The position numbers and the translations under genes were made by a program. Below the pieces are notes generated by a model, which made no database searches, had not been told where the DNA came from, and saw only the letters and a list, made by a program, of their open reading frames with translations. Positions 25,483 through 33,852 of a stretch of DNA of 64,000 nt are shown here, piece after piece; position 1 is the stretch's first letter; each line of letters starts with the position of its first letter. The stretch covers positions 55,916-119,915 of the forward strand of contig JBBFKQ010000006.1 of assembly GCA_037481935.1 (NCBI GenBank). The letters are read 5' to 3'. The DNA comes from Aquificaceae bacterium. GTDB lineage: Bacteria > Aquificota > Aquificia > Aquificales > Aquificaceae.

Positions 25483-25493
25483 TTCTTTAATGT

Positions 25494-25499
25494 TATAAT
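25494..25499 (+). promoter_or_regulatory. -10 box of hisD, leaderless
   Basis: TATAAT ends seven bases before the ATG at 25507. Transcription should begin at the start codon. It lies at the edge of the AT-rich island. Confidence 0.55.
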
Positions 25500-25506
25500 T
25501 TCAAAT

Positions 25507-26787
25507 ATGCGCATAGAAGACCTAAGGCATTCTGCGTGGAGGTTTAACGAGAGGCTCAACTTCCTGAAAAACAGAGGGCAGGTCCTCACAGAGGAATACG
25601 AGCCAGTGGTGAAGGAGATAATTCAGAGAGTCCAGAAGGAGGGGGACGCTGCAATCATAGAGTATACGGAAAAGTTTGACCGCATAAGGCTCACGCCAGA
25701 GACTGTGGAGATTCCATACGAAGAGCTTGAGAGAGCCTACAATGAGATAGAGGAGGATGTGAGGTCTGCCCTCGAGATCGCCCATGAAAGAATAAGAAGG
25801 TTTCACGAAAAACAGCTTGAAAGAAGCTTTTTTGTAGAGGAGGAGGGCATAATCCTTGGAAACAGGGTTCTGCCACTGGATAGGGTTGGTATATACGTGC
25901 CGGGTGGTAAGGCGGCATATCCCTCCACTGTGCTCATGAACGCAGTTCCTGCGGTGGTGGCTGGTGTCGGGGAGGTGATAATGGTCTCCCCAAAGCCAAA
26001 CCCCTACACCCTTGCGGCGGCTTTTATAGCAGGGGTAAGCAGGGTCTATCAGATAGGTGGAGCTCAGGCGGTTGCAGGGCTTGCCTTTGGCACAGAAAGC
26101 CTCCCAAAGGTGGACAAGATAGTGGGGCCGGGAAACATATACGTTGCCCTTGCCAAAAAGCTCCTTTATGGAGTGGTGGACATAGATATGATAGCAGGAC
26201 CCTCTGAGATACTCATAATTGCAGATGGGACCGCTGACCCGAGATGGGTTGCCGCTGACCTCCTGTCTCAGGCAGAACATGATGAGCTTGCCGGTGCCTT
26301 TATGGTGACCACAGACGAGGAGTATGCAAGGGAGGTTTCTCAATGGGTAGAGAGGCTCCTTGAGGACTTCCCCAGAAAGGAGATAGCTCAAAAGTCCATT
26401 GAGAGGTTTGGCACTTCCTTTCTGGTTGAGGACCTGTATCAGGCATGTGAAGTGGCAAACTACATAGCCCCGGAACATCTTGAGGTGCTTACAGAGGACC
26501 CCTTTTCCCTCCTTCCCTACATAAGGCATGCGGGTGCTGTCTTTCTTGGAAAATACGCCACTGAGCCCCTTGGTGACTATCTGCTTGGCCCAAATCACAC
26601 TTTACCAACTGGTGGAACTGCAAGGTTTTTCTCTCCGCTGGGTGTTTATCACTTTCTGAAAAAGAGTTCCGTCATATACCTCTCCAGAGAGGGCTTTGAA
26701 AGGGTTGCAGAGCCTGCTGAGAGTATTGCTAGGGCGGAGGGGCTCTATGCCCATTACTATGCAGTCAGGGTAAGGAGGGAGCTTTAG
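25507..26787 (+). CDS. hisD: Histidinol dehydrogenase
   Basis: The 426-residue enzyme makes the last two NAD-dependent oxidations of histidine biosynthesis, from histidinol to histidine. Family blocks seen are VGIYVPGGKAAYPSTVLMNAVPA, VDKIVGPGNIYVALAKK, DMIAGPSEI, LLSQAEHDE (Zn/catalytic region) and PEHLEVL with GPNHTLPT. The length is normal. The other his genes are not adjacent (hisB is at 47185), so the pathway is dispersed. hisD leads a plus-strand run with a lipoprotein, lgt and sppA. Confidence 0.95.
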   Translation: MRIEDLRHSAWRFNERLNFLKNRGQVLTEEYEPVVKEIIQRVQKEGDAAIIEYTEKFDRIRLTPETVEIPYEELERAYNEIEEDVRSALEIAHERIRRFHEKQLERSFFVEEEGIILGNRVLPLDRVGIYVPGGKAAYPSTVLMNAVPAVVAGVGEVIMVSPKPNPYTLAAAFIAGVSRVYQIGGAQAVAGLAFGTESLPKVDKIVGPGNIYVALAKKLLYGVVDIDMIAGPSEILIIADGTADPRWVAADLLSQAEHDELAGAFMVTTDEEYAREVSQWVERLLEDFPRKEIAQKSIERFGTSFLVEDLYQACEVANYIAPEHLEVLTEDPFSLLPYIRHAGAVFLGKYATEPLGDYLLGPNHTLPTGGTARFFSPLGVYHFLKKSSVIYLSREGFERVAEPAESIARAEGLYAHYYAVRVRREL

Positions 26788-26789
26788 CC

Positions 26790-27335
26790 ATGAAGCTGTT
26801 TGTTCTGTTTCTTCTCTTTCTGGCCTCCTGCGCACCCCTTGTGTGCCCTGAGGGGGAGGAGGTAAAAAGGGCCTACTCTGAATATGGTGCTCCACAATCC
26901 TATACTGCGGCTCTTTCTCTCAGGTATGGACTTCTGAGGATTCCTGTAAGTGTTCAGAAGTCTGAGGGCAGGTTTACAATAAGTGGTGAGGGGAAAAGTG
27001 CTGAAGTGTCCCTCAACAATCTCTGTGTGGGAGGTGCCTGCGTTGACCTTCCTGTCAGCCCGGACGGCATAATCTTTGGCAGAGTGCTCAGAGGTGATGA
27101 GAAGATGGGTTGCTCTCCCTCTGGAGTCTATTTTGAGAGGGATGAGGGACTTTTCAGGTCAAGGTATGTCTTCAGAGATGGAAGGCTCAGCTTTGCAGAG
27201 TTTTACGATAAGAATAGAGACAGAAAGCTTACTCTCAGCTATCTTGAATGGTCAAGGGAAGGTTATGCAAGAGCCATAAGAATTCATACAGAGGGTATAA
27301 GCCTTACCCTCACAGTGGATAGTTTAAAATTTTAG
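26790..27335 (+). CDS. Outer-membrane-type lipoprotein of unknown function
   Basis: The protein has 181 residues. The signal peptide MKLFVLFLLFLASC ends in the lipobox LASC. The mature part is a compact beta-rich domain (AALSLRYGLLRIPVSVQ, RFTISGEGKSAEVSLNN, YVFRDGRLSFAEFYD) somewhat like LolB-type or DUF-class lipid-binding folds, but I cannot name it. CVGGAC suggests one disulfide. It follows hisD after two bases and is just before lgt, the enzyme that lipidates such proteins. Confidence 0.75.
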   Translation: MKLFVLFLLFLASCAPLVCPEGEEVKRAYSEYGAPQSYTAALSLRYGLLRIPVSVQKSEGRFTISGEGKSAEVSLNNLCVGGACVDLPVSPDGIIFGRVLRGDEKMGCSPSGVYFERDEGLFRSRYVFRDGRLSFAEFYDKNRDRKLTLSYLEWSREGYARAIRIHTEGISLTLTVDSLKF

Positions 27336-27337
27336 CT

Positions 27338-28150
27338 ATGTATCCTGTACTGATAGAAGTATTTGGCATAAAGATATACACCTACGGGGTTCTCGTGGCC
27401 CTGGGGGCGCTCCTTGCCTACTGGCTCATGCTCAGGTTTGCAAAGAAAGAAGCCATAAACCCAAACCACGTGGAGAATACGCTTCTTCTTGCCCTTCTTC
27501 TTGGCATAGTGGGTGGAAGGCTTTCTTATGTGATAGAACACCCCGAGCAGGTTCAGAGCCTAAAGGACATACTCGCCATATGGAATGGGGGTATGAACTT
27601 CTTCGGGGGTCTTGTGGGTGGAGTGCTTGGGGCGCTTGTGGGAATGCTAAAATACCGCCTGCCCTTCTGGAAGACCGCAGATATGGCGGTGGTTTCCCTC
27701 AGCATAGCCCATGCCATTGGAAGACTGGGATGCACCTCTGCGGGGTGCTGTTATGGTAAGCCCTTTCCAGTTGATGGTTCTGTCCTTCCGGGTATACATA
27801 TTTCTGACAGGTTTCCCTTCTTCTACGTGGTCTTTCCTCCAGGTGCGGTTGCACCTCCCTATATGCCCCTCTATCCCACCCAGCTCATGGAATTCTCCGG
27901 TCTGATTCTTATCTTTCTTATACTCCTCCTGGCATACAGGAGAAAGCCCTTTGATGGCTTTGTCTTTTCCCTCTATATGCTCCTGTATGGTATTCTCAGG
28001 TTTTCCCTTGAGTTTTACAGGGGGGTAACGCCCCCAATTCCTGGAGTTGGGCTCACGTGGAATCAGGTGGTTGCCCTGCTTATGGTCTTCGCTTCTGTGG
28101 TTCTCGCCCTCTGGCTTCTGAGGGAAAAAAGACATGAAAAAGTGGCTTAG
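27338..28150 (+). CDS. lgt: Prolipoprotein diacylglyceryl transferase
   Basis: This 270-residue integral membrane enzyme transfers diacylglyceryl from phosphatidylglycerol to the lipobox Cys of prolipoproteins. Family features are YPVLIEVFGIKIYTYGVLVALG at the start, GGRLSYVIEHPEQ, WNGGMNFFGGLVGG, HAIGRLGCTSAGCCYGKP, and LYPTQLMEF near the C-terminal half. The signature region has Cys residues where many homologues read GRxGNFxNGE, a variant also known in other lineages. It overlaps sppA by 17 bases. The several lipoproteins in this window would be its substrates. Confidence 0.93.
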   Translation: MYPVLIEVFGIKIYTYGVLVALGALLAYWLMLRFAKKEAINPNHVENTLLLALLLGIVGGRLSYVIEHPEQVQSLKDILAIWNGGMNFFGGLVGGVLGALVGMLKYRLPFWKTADMAVVSLSIAHAIGRLGCTSAGCCYGKPFPVDGSVLPGIHISDRFPFFYVVFPPGAVAPPYMPLYPTQLMEFSGLILIFLILLLAYRRKPFDGFVFSLYMLLYGILRFSLEFYRGVTPPIPGVGLTWNQVVALLMVFASVVLALWLLREKRHEKVA

Positions 28151-28979
28151 AAGGCTTTTAATTTTTGGCATAATAGTTCTGGTGCTTGGCTTTCTGAGTT
28201 CTTTGCTTTCAAGAGTTCCCGTCGGCGACAGGGTGGCAGTCATAAAGGTAAAGGGTGCCATAATTGAGCCCGACAGGATAGTATCAAGAATTCAGCAGGC
28301 AAAAGAGGACAAAAGCATCAAGGCCCTCGTGCTGAGAGTTGACAGCCCGGGAGGCTCTGTGGGAGCCTCTCAGGAGATATACAGAGCCCTTGAGGACTTT
28401 AAAACTTCCGGAAAGCCTCTGGTGGTCTCCATGGGAAATGTGGCCGCCTCTGGTGGGTACTACATATCTGCACCTGCGGACGTGATATTTGCCAACCCCG
28501 GAACCATAACAGGCAGTATAGGAGTCATAGTTCAGCATACGGAGCTCAAGGACCTCTTTGAAAGGCTTGGAATAAAGACCACAGCCATAAAGACGGGCAA
28601 GTTCAAGGACACCCTATCCCCCTTTAGGGAACTGACGCCCGAGGAAAAAGAGTATCTACAGAGGACCATAGAAGATGCCTATGAACAGTTCCTTCAGGCT
28701 ATCCTTAAATACCGCTCAAAGAAGATAAGTGAACAGAAGCTAAAGGAAATAGCAGACGGGAGAATCTTCACGGGCAGGGTAGCAAAGGAGCTGGGTCTTG
28801 TGGACGAGCCTGGAAACCTTCAGGATGCCATAAACAGGGCGAGACAACTGGCAGGGGTGCCCGGGGCTAGGGTCTTCTATATGGAGGAAAGAAGAGGTCT
28901 TATAAGAAGGCTCATGGAGGAGGACTTTGAGGGCTTTTTAAATCATTACCCCTTCATGCTCTATTACATCATGAGATAA
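28134..28979 (+). CDS. sppA: Signal peptide peptidase SppA
   Basis: The 281-residue, short-form SppA has one N-terminal membrane anchor (LLIFGIIVLVLGFLSSLL) and a ClpP-like protease domain. The Ser nucleophile is in GNVAASGGYYIS (Ser about 106) and the general-base Lys in the KTGKFKDTLSP segment (about 156-158). VDSPGGSVGAS and GTITGSIGVI are family blocks. It clears signal peptides left in the membrane after processing. The 3' end overlaps the convergent Memo-like gene by 11 bases. Confidence 0.93.
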   Translation: MKKWLRRLLIFGIIVLVLGFLSSLLSRVPVGDRVAVIKVKGAIIEPDRIVSRIQQAKEDKSIKALVLRVDSPGGSVGASQEIYRALEDFKTSGKPLVVSMGNVAASGGYYISAPADVIFANPGTITGSIGVIVQHTELKDLFERLGIKTTAIKTGKFKDTLSPFRELTPEEKEYLQRTIEDAYEQFLQAILKYRSKKISEQKLKEIADGRIFTGRVAKELGLVDEPGNLQDAINRARQLAGVPGARVFYMEERRGLIRRLMEEDFEGFLNHYPFMLYYIMR

Positions 28980-29745
28980 AGGCATATCCCCCATATCCCA
29001 CAACTCTGCTCCTGTCCCCAGATGCCTTTGCTGAGGTGCTGTAATGCACAAGGATTGCCCTCATATTTTTTCCCTTTGCATAAAGCAGAGCGCCCTCTAT
29101 GCCCTTTTTACCACAGGCTTCACACCATCCCTTTTGCTCTTTGTCCCCGTACAGAATCCACGCATGGCAGTGGCTGTCAAGTCTTTTTGCAGTTTGTTCA
29201 TCATAGTAATGGCTGAGGTCCGAGCTTATCACAAAGAGTGTATCCTCCTTGCAGAAGTGTTCAATAAGTTTCTTTAATTCCTGTGCCCTGACCCTTCCAT
29301 AAACTACAGGGATTAGCAGAAATTCACCGAGGGCAAGCTGGAGGAAGGGGAGCTGAACCTCAAGGGAGTGTTCCCACAGGTGCGGCTCATCCTGGAAAAA
29401 TTCCCTCCTTTCCCCTGCATATTTCTCAACGCTTAACCTGTCCACAAACACCCTTCCCAGGGGTGTTTCAAAGGCTTCAAAGCTCCCAAAGGAATAACCA
29501 TCAAAGTCTACAAAATGAGAGGGTCCGATGAGAAGCACCCTCCTTATGAGTTTGTCTTTGATGAGGGAGTAGACTTTCCCTGCAGTTCTTCCAGAGTAAT
29601 CGTATCCCGCATGGGGTGCTATAAGACCCATTACTTCACCCCTGGGCTCTAAGGTCTCTTCCATCAGCTCTTCTACCCTTCTTTTCAACTCATACGGGTC
29701 TGAAGGGTAAAAGTAGCCCGCCACCGCTGGTTTTCTGACTATCAT
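28969..29745 (-). CDS. Memo-like protein (AmmeMemoRadiSam system protein B)
   Basis: The protein has 258 residues from the ATG at 29745; the open frame upstream of it runs antisense through the divergent gene. Memo-family blocks seen are RKPAVAGYFYPSDPYEL at the start, LIAPHAGYDYSGRTAG, LIGPSHFVDFDGY, HSLEVQLPFLQ, VISSDLSHYYD and GYGGYAFI. The family resembles extradiol dioxygenases with metal-ligand His residues. It co-occurs with a radical SAM protein, here the divergent neighbour, and with an AMMECR1-domain protein that I do not find in this window. The biochemical role is not established. Confidence 0.9.
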   Translation of the reverse strand: MIVRKPAVAGYFYPSDPYELKRRVEELMEETLEPRGEVMGLIAPHAGYDYSGRTAGKVYSLIKDKLIRRVLLIGPSHFVDFDGYSFGSFEAFETPLGRVFVDRLSVEKYAGERREFFQDEPHLWEHSLEVQLPFLQLALGEFLLIPVVYGRVRAQELKKLIEHFCKEDTLFVISSDLSHYYDEQTAKRLDSHCHAWILYGDKEQKGWCEACGKKGIEGALLYAKGKNMRAILVHYSTSAKASGDRSRVVGYGGYAFIS

Positions 29746-29746
29746 G

Positions 29747-29762
29747 GGTTTAAATTTAAACC
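29747..29762. promoter_or_regulatory. Shared palindromic promoter core, Memo-like and radical SAM genes
   Basis: The perfect 16-base palindrome GGTTTAAATTTAAACC fills the 18 bases between the ATG at 29745 (minus) and the GTG at 29764 (plus). TAAATT, a -10-like hexamer, ends seven bases before each start on its strand. Both mRNAs would be leaderless and made from the same element. It might also be a regulator site. Confidence 0.5.
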
Positions 29763-29763
29763 T

Positions 29764-30774
29764 GTGAAAGCTGTTGCATGGCTCAGTGAAAGGAAAGATG
29801 GAAAGATATTGTGTAAAGCCTGCCATCAGAGATGCCTTCTTGGAGAAGGAGAATACGGGAAGTGCGGGGTGAGGGTAAAGGAAGGCGATAGCCTCTACCT
29901 GACAGTTTATGGACTTGTGTCCGCCATAAACGTTGACCCTATAGAGAAAAAGCCCCTCTATCACTTTCTACCTTCTACCCACAGCCTTTCCATAGGCACA
30001 GTGGGCTGTAACTTTTCCTGTCAGTTCTGCCAGAACTGGGAAATTTCCCAGTATCCCCAGACGCACAATTACGAGGTTTTTGGTGAAGAGATGAATCCGG
30101 AAGAAATCGTGAGACTCGCAGAGCTTTACAGAACCCCCTCCATATCCTACACCTACAATGAGCCTGTAATCTTCTTTGAATTTGCCTATCATGTGATGAA
30201 ACTTGCAAGGGAGAAAGGTATAAGGAATGTTTTTGTCACGAGCGGATACGAAACTGAAGAGGCAATAGACACAGCCTTACCCTGCCTTGATGCCATGAAC
30301 ATAGACCTGAAGTCCTTTTCAGATGATTTTTACAGAAAAGTGTGCGGTGCAAGGCTAAAGCCAGTTCTGAAGACCATAGAATACGCTTTCAAGAGGGGAA
30401 TATGGATTGAGATAACCACGCTTCTGATACCGGGATACAACGACTCTGAGAGGGAGATAAAGGAAATAGCCCGTTTTATAGCAAGTCTTTCTAAAGACAT
30501 ACCCTGGCACGTATCCAGGTTCTTCCCCGCATACAGGATGCTGGATGTTCCCCCAACCGCAATAGAAAAGCTGAAAAGAGCTTATGAGATTGGCAAGGAG
30601 GAGGGGCTTAACTTCGTCTATGTAGGCAACTACTGGAATGAGGACCTTGAGTCCACTTACTGCCCAGGCTGTGGTAAAAAGGTAATAGAAAGGCTTGGCT
30701 ACAGGACAGTGAACCACCTTAGAGACGGAGCCTGTTCTCAATGTGGATACAAACTACCTGGCGTATGGTCATGA
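29764..30774 (+). CDS. AmmeMemoRadiSam system radical SAM enzyme
   Basis: The protein has 336 residues and a GTG start with no Shine-Dalgarno site. An N-terminal Cys pair (LCKACHQRC) and CGVR are followed by the radical SAM cluster motif CNFSCQFCQNW (about residue 80-90). SYTYNEPVIFFEF, NIDLKSFSDDFYRKVCGA and PWHVSRFFPAYRM are family blocks. A C-terminal rubredoxin-like pair (YCPGCGKKV and CSQCGYKL) probably binds zinc or iron. It shares a palindromic promoter with the divergent Memo-like gene. The stop is one base from the 3' end of the convergent tRNA gene. Confidence 0.9.
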   Translation: MKAVAWLSERKDGKILCKACHQRCLLGEGEYGKCGVRVKEGDSLYLTVYGLVSAINVDPIEKKPLYHFLPSTHSLSIGTVGCNFSCQFCQNWEISQYPQTHNYEVFGEEMNPEEIVRLAELYRTPSISYTYNEPVIFFEFAYHVMKLAREKGIRNVFVTSGYETEEAIDTALPCLDAMNIDLKSFSDDFYRKVCGARLKPVLKTIEYAFKRGIWIEITTLLIPGYNDSEREIKEIARFIASLSKDIPWHVSRFFPAYRMLDVPPTAIEKLKRAYEIGKEEGLNFVYVGNYWNEDLESTYCPGCGKKVIERLGYRTVNHLRDGACSQCGYKLPGVWS

Positions 30775-30775
30775 G

Positions 30776-30849
30776 CGTGCCCGGGGGGATTTGAACCCCC
30801 GACCTTGGGTTCCGGAGACCCACGCTCTGTCCAGCTGAGCTACGGGCAC
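30776..30849 (-). tRNA. tRNA-Arg (CCG)
   Basis: All four arms fold: acceptor GTGCCCG/CGGGCAC, D stem GCTC/GAGC, anticodon stem TGGGT/ACCCA with loop CTCCGGA (anticodon CCG, reads the Arg codon CGG), and T stem GGGGG/CCCCC with loop TTCAAAT. The total is 74 bases including discriminator G. CCA is not encoded. The 3' end abuts the radical SAM stop codon. A TATAAT on the same strand ends 8 bases upstream of the 5' end, so the primary transcript would start at or within about two bases of the mature 5' end. Confidence 0.96.
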
Positions 30850-30857
30850 TGAGGGGA

Positions 30858-30865
30858 ATTATAAT
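30858..30865. promoter_or_regulatory. Shared palindromic -10 for tRNA-Arg and murC
   Basis: ATTATAAT gives TATAAT on both strands. On the plus strand (30860-30865) it ends 6 bases before the murC ATG at 30872. On the minus strand (30863-30858) it ends 8 bases before the first tRNA base at 30849. The two starts are 22 bases apart. The core octamer is identical to that at 3593-3600. Confidence 0.6.
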
Positions 30866-30871
30866 ATACCC

Positions 30872-32230
30872 ATGTTCAGAGAAAAGGTCAAAAGCTTTCA
30901 CTTTGTGGGAATTGGCGGAATCGGAATGAGTGGTATAGCCCAGATACTTCTTGAGCTCGGCTATGAGGTCTCTGGCTCAGATATAAGGGAGAACAAGAAC
31001 ACGGAACTGCTAAGAAAAAAGGGTGCGAAGGTTTACATAGGACACTCGGAAGAAAACCTGAAAGATGCTCAGGTTGTAGTCTACTCCTCGGCGGTTTCGG
31101 AAGAAAATCCAGAGATAAAAAGGGCTAGGGAGCTTGGTATACCCGTCATACCCAGGGGTGAGATGCTCGCAGAGCTCTTCAGGCTGGGCGAGGGCATAGC
31201 CATATGCGGCTCTCACGGGAAAACCACCACCACCTCCATGATAGCTCATGCCTATCATGAAGCCGGACATGACCCCACTGTTCTCATAGGCGGGGTCCTT
31301 CAGAGGTTTGGCTCCAACGCAAAGCTGGGTAAGGACAATCTCATAATCTCAGAGGCGGATGAGAGCGACGGCAGTTTTCTAAAACTTCTGCCCACAGTGG
31401 CAGTCATAACCAACATAGACAGGGAGCACATAGGCTTTTACAGAGACCTTGAGGATATAAAGCAGGCATTTCTCAGGTTTGCAGATGCTGTGCCCTTTTA
31501 TGGCTTTGTAGTGCTCAATTGGGACGACGAAAACTGCAGGTGGGTAGCAGAGAGGACTCATAGAAGGGTGGTGAGCTTTGGTATTCGGTCAGTGGCAAAC
31601 TACACTGCTGAGAATCTCAGGCTCGTAGATGGCAGATATGCCTTTGAGGTCTGGCACGATGGGCAAAAGCTTGGTGAAGTTCATCTTGGTGTGCCTGGCA
31701 GGCACAACGTTTACAACGCCCTTGCCTGCTTTGCCGTATGCCATCAGGCAGGGCTCAGTTCTGAGGATGTGGTCAGAGCTCTTGAAGGCTTCAGGAATGC
31801 AGAGAGAAGGCTTGAATTCAAGGGCTACTTCAGAGAGGCCCCAGTTTATGACGACTACGGACACCACCCTACGGAGATAAGAGCGGTTATAAATGCCATA
31901 AGAGATATGCATCCTGAAAAGCGTCTCTTACTCGTTTTTCAGCCTCACAGGTATTCAAGAACTTACCATCTTTTTGAGGACTTTATCAGCGTGCTGAAGG
32001 AGGCAGACCTCTGCCTTCTTGCGGACATATACCCTGCTGGTGAGAAAAACTCCTATGGAATAAAAGCAGAAGAAATTGCAGCCAGGGCAGGCTGTGTTTA
32101 CTGTCCTACAAAGGAAGAACTCTTTGAAGCCCTTGAGGAAAAGGTTTCTGATAACCATGTGCTTCTCTTTATGGGTGCAGGCAGCATATCAAAGTGGTGC
32201 GAGGAGTTTCTGGCTCTGAAAAGGGTATGA
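30872..32230 (+). CDS. murC: UDP-N-acetylmuramate--L-alanine ligase
   Basis: The 452-residue cytoplasmic enzyme adds the first amino acid to UDP-MurNAc in peptidoglycan synthesis. The N-terminal Rossmann part is HFVGIGGIGMSGIAQIL. The ATP loop is CGSHGKTTTTSMI, followed by SEADESDGSFL and NIDREHIGFY. The C-terminal domain has VYDDYGHHPTEI and FQPHRYSRT. The length is normal. It overlaps recJ by ATGA. The predicted mRNA is leaderless. Confidence 0.96.
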   Translation: MFREKVKSFHFVGIGGIGMSGIAQILLELGYEVSGSDIRENKNTELLRKKGAKVYIGHSEENLKDAQVVVYSSAVSEENPEIKRARELGIPVIPRGEMLAELFRLGEGIAICGSHGKTTTTSMIAHAYHEAGHDPTVLIGGVLQRFGSNAKLGKDNLIISEADESDGSFLKLLPTVAVITNIDREHIGFYRDLEDIKQAFLRFADAVPFYGFVVLNWDDENCRWVAERTHRRVVSFGIRSVANYTAENLRLVDGRYAFEVWHDGQKLGEVHLGVPGRHNVYNALACFAVCHQAGLSSEDVVRALEGFRNAERRLEFKGYFREAPVYDDYGHHPTEIRAVINAIRDMHPEKRLLLVFQPHRYSRTYHLFEDFISVLKEADLCLLADIYPAGEKNSYGIKAEEIAARAGCVYCPTKEELFEALEEKVSDNHVLLFMGAGSISKWCEEFLALKRV

Positions 32231-33852
32231 AAGGTATTTCTGGAAAAGAATGGGTTCTTCTCAGCGAGTTTATAAAGCCTGAGGCGGACCTTTCTGAAAG
32301 GCTTGGACCTCTGAAAGCTCAACTCCTCGCCAACAGAAATCTCGGTGAAGAGGCTCTGGAAAGCAGGCTCAGTAGGCTTCTTCCACCCTTTGGCATTCCA
32401 AACATACAGGAGGCTGTAGAACTCATAGGTAGCTACGTAAAGAGGGGCAAGAGGATAGTGATATTTGGAGATTACGATGTGGATGGTATAACGGGCACAG
32501 CCATACTCTACCACCTTCTGAAAAAAGCTGGTGCAAGGGTTCTGCCTCTTCTCCCTTCAAGAAAGAGGGGCTACGGGCTTACAAAAGAGCTTGTCATCAA
32601 GCTCAGCAGGTATGCGGACCTTCTCATAACCGTGGACAACGGAAGCACTGCAGTGGAAGAACTGAGCCACTCAACTATACCCGTTATAGTGCTTGACCAC
32701 CACAATCTGCCTGAGGATATGCCAAGAGCTCTAATGGTGAACCCAAAGCTCGGAGAGGGGGGAGAACTCAGAGAGATAGCCTCCTCAGGACTTGTTTTTT
32801 ATATGTCTGCACTTCTGAGGAGGAGCCTGGAGCTTGACCTGGATGTGCGTAACTATCTGCACCTTGCCTGTATGGGAACTGTGGCAGACGTTATGCCCAT
32901 GAACTTGATAAACAGGATACTTGTCTCTAACGGTATAAGACTTCTGAACCATGTGCTGAAGGGTGGCTTCCATGCACCCGGCATAAGGTTTTTGATGGAA
33001 AGGTCAGGCATTAGGGACGAAGTGAGCTCAAGGGACATTGCCTTTTCCCTTGCACCGAGGCTGAACGCACCCGGCAGGGTTGCCAAGCCTTATGTGGCAC
33101 TCAAGCTGCTTCTCGAAGATAAGGAAGAAAAGGCAAGGGTCCTGGTGGAAAGGATAGACAGGCTAAACCAGCACAGAAGGCAGTTGAGCCATCTGGCCTT
33201 TGATAAGGCTATCCAGCAGGCTCGTGAGCAGAGCCAGCAGAGTGTTATCATAGTCAAGCTTGAGGACTGGGCTGGAGGTGTTGCGGGTATAGTGGCTGGC
33301 AGGCTCTCGGCACTCTTCTCAAAACCTGCCGTTGTCATATCAGTGGGTAAGGAATATTCAAGCGCCTCCGTGAGAGGAGTGGAAGGTATGGATGTGCACT
33401 CAATACTCAAAAGACTTTCCCATCTTTTTGTTAAATGGGGTGGACATGCCTCTGCGGCAGGCTTCACCATAAGAACAGAAAACATACCAGAATTTGAAAG
33501 CCTGGCAATACCTCTTTTCTCCGAACTCTCTTCAGAGGAAGGAAAACTATACATAGACATGACCCTTCCCCTGTGCCATGTGGACCAGGAGCTATACCAG
33601 ACCATTAAAGAGCTTGAGCCCTACGGTGAAGGTTTTCCTGAGCCTGTATTTCTGTCTGAGCCCCTGAACCTCAGGCTTGTGGGTGGCAGCAGGGAGAGGC
33701 TCATGTTTAGGGTTGAGGGCTTCAATCTGCTTTCCTGGGACAGCAATATAAATGGAAGACTACCCCTTCCCGGGGCAAAACCAAGAAGAATAGTCTATCA
33801 GCCAGACAGGAGAAGACCCAACACGCTCCTGCTGGTGGATGTGGAGGTCTGA
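32227..33852 (+). CDS. recJ: Single-stranded-DNA exonuclease RecJ
   Basis: The protein has 541 residues from the ATG at 32227, coupled to the murC stop. DHH-family motifs include IFGDYDVDGITG near the N-terminus, TVDNGST, VLDHHNLPED (the DHH motif) and APRLNAPGR. DHHA1-type KWGGHASAAGFTI and an OB-like C-terminus follow. The 5'-3' exonuclease acts in repair and recombination. The size is typical for thermophile RecJ. A strong GGAGGT lies at its end and serves the next gene. Confidence 0.92.
   Translation: MKGISGKEWVLLSEFIKPEADLSERLGPLKAQLLANRNLGEEALESRLSRLLPPFGIPNIQEAVELIGSYVKRGKRIVIFGDYDVDGITGTAILYHLLKKAGARVLPLLPSRKRGYGLTKELVIKLSRYADLLITVDNGSTAVEELSHSTIPVIVLDHHNLPEDMPRALMVNPKLGEGGELREIASSGLVFYMSALLRRSLELDLDVRNYLHLACMGTVADVMPMNLINRILVSNGIRLLNHVLKGGFHAPGIRFLMERSGIRDEVSSRDIAFSLAPRLNAPGRVAKPYVALKLLLEDKEEKARVLVERIDRLNQHRRQLSHLAFDKAIQQAREQSQQSVIIVKLEDWAGGVAGIVAGRLSALFSKPAVVISVGKEYSSASVRGVEGMDVHSILKRLSHLFVKWGGHASAAGFTIRTENIPEFESLAIPLFSELSSEEGKLYIDMTLPLCHVDQELYQTIKELEPYGEGFPEPVFLSEPLNLRLVGGSRERLMFRVEGFNLLSWDSNINGRLPLPGAKPRRIVYQPDRRRPNTLLLVDVEV

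Noticed and set aside
25522..26598. Long open frame (358 codons) on the minus strand inside hisD
   Set aside because: It is fully antisense to hisD, whose protein is strongly conserved. The translation has no recognisable domain and arises from codon bias.
27647..28261. 204-codon minus-strand frame antisense to lgt and sppA
   Set aside because: It is antisense to two well-conserved genes and its translation has no domain.
29746..29964. N-terminal extension of the Memo-like gene
   Set aside because: It is antisense to the radical SAM N-terminus, and Memo homology begins exactly at the ATG at 29745.
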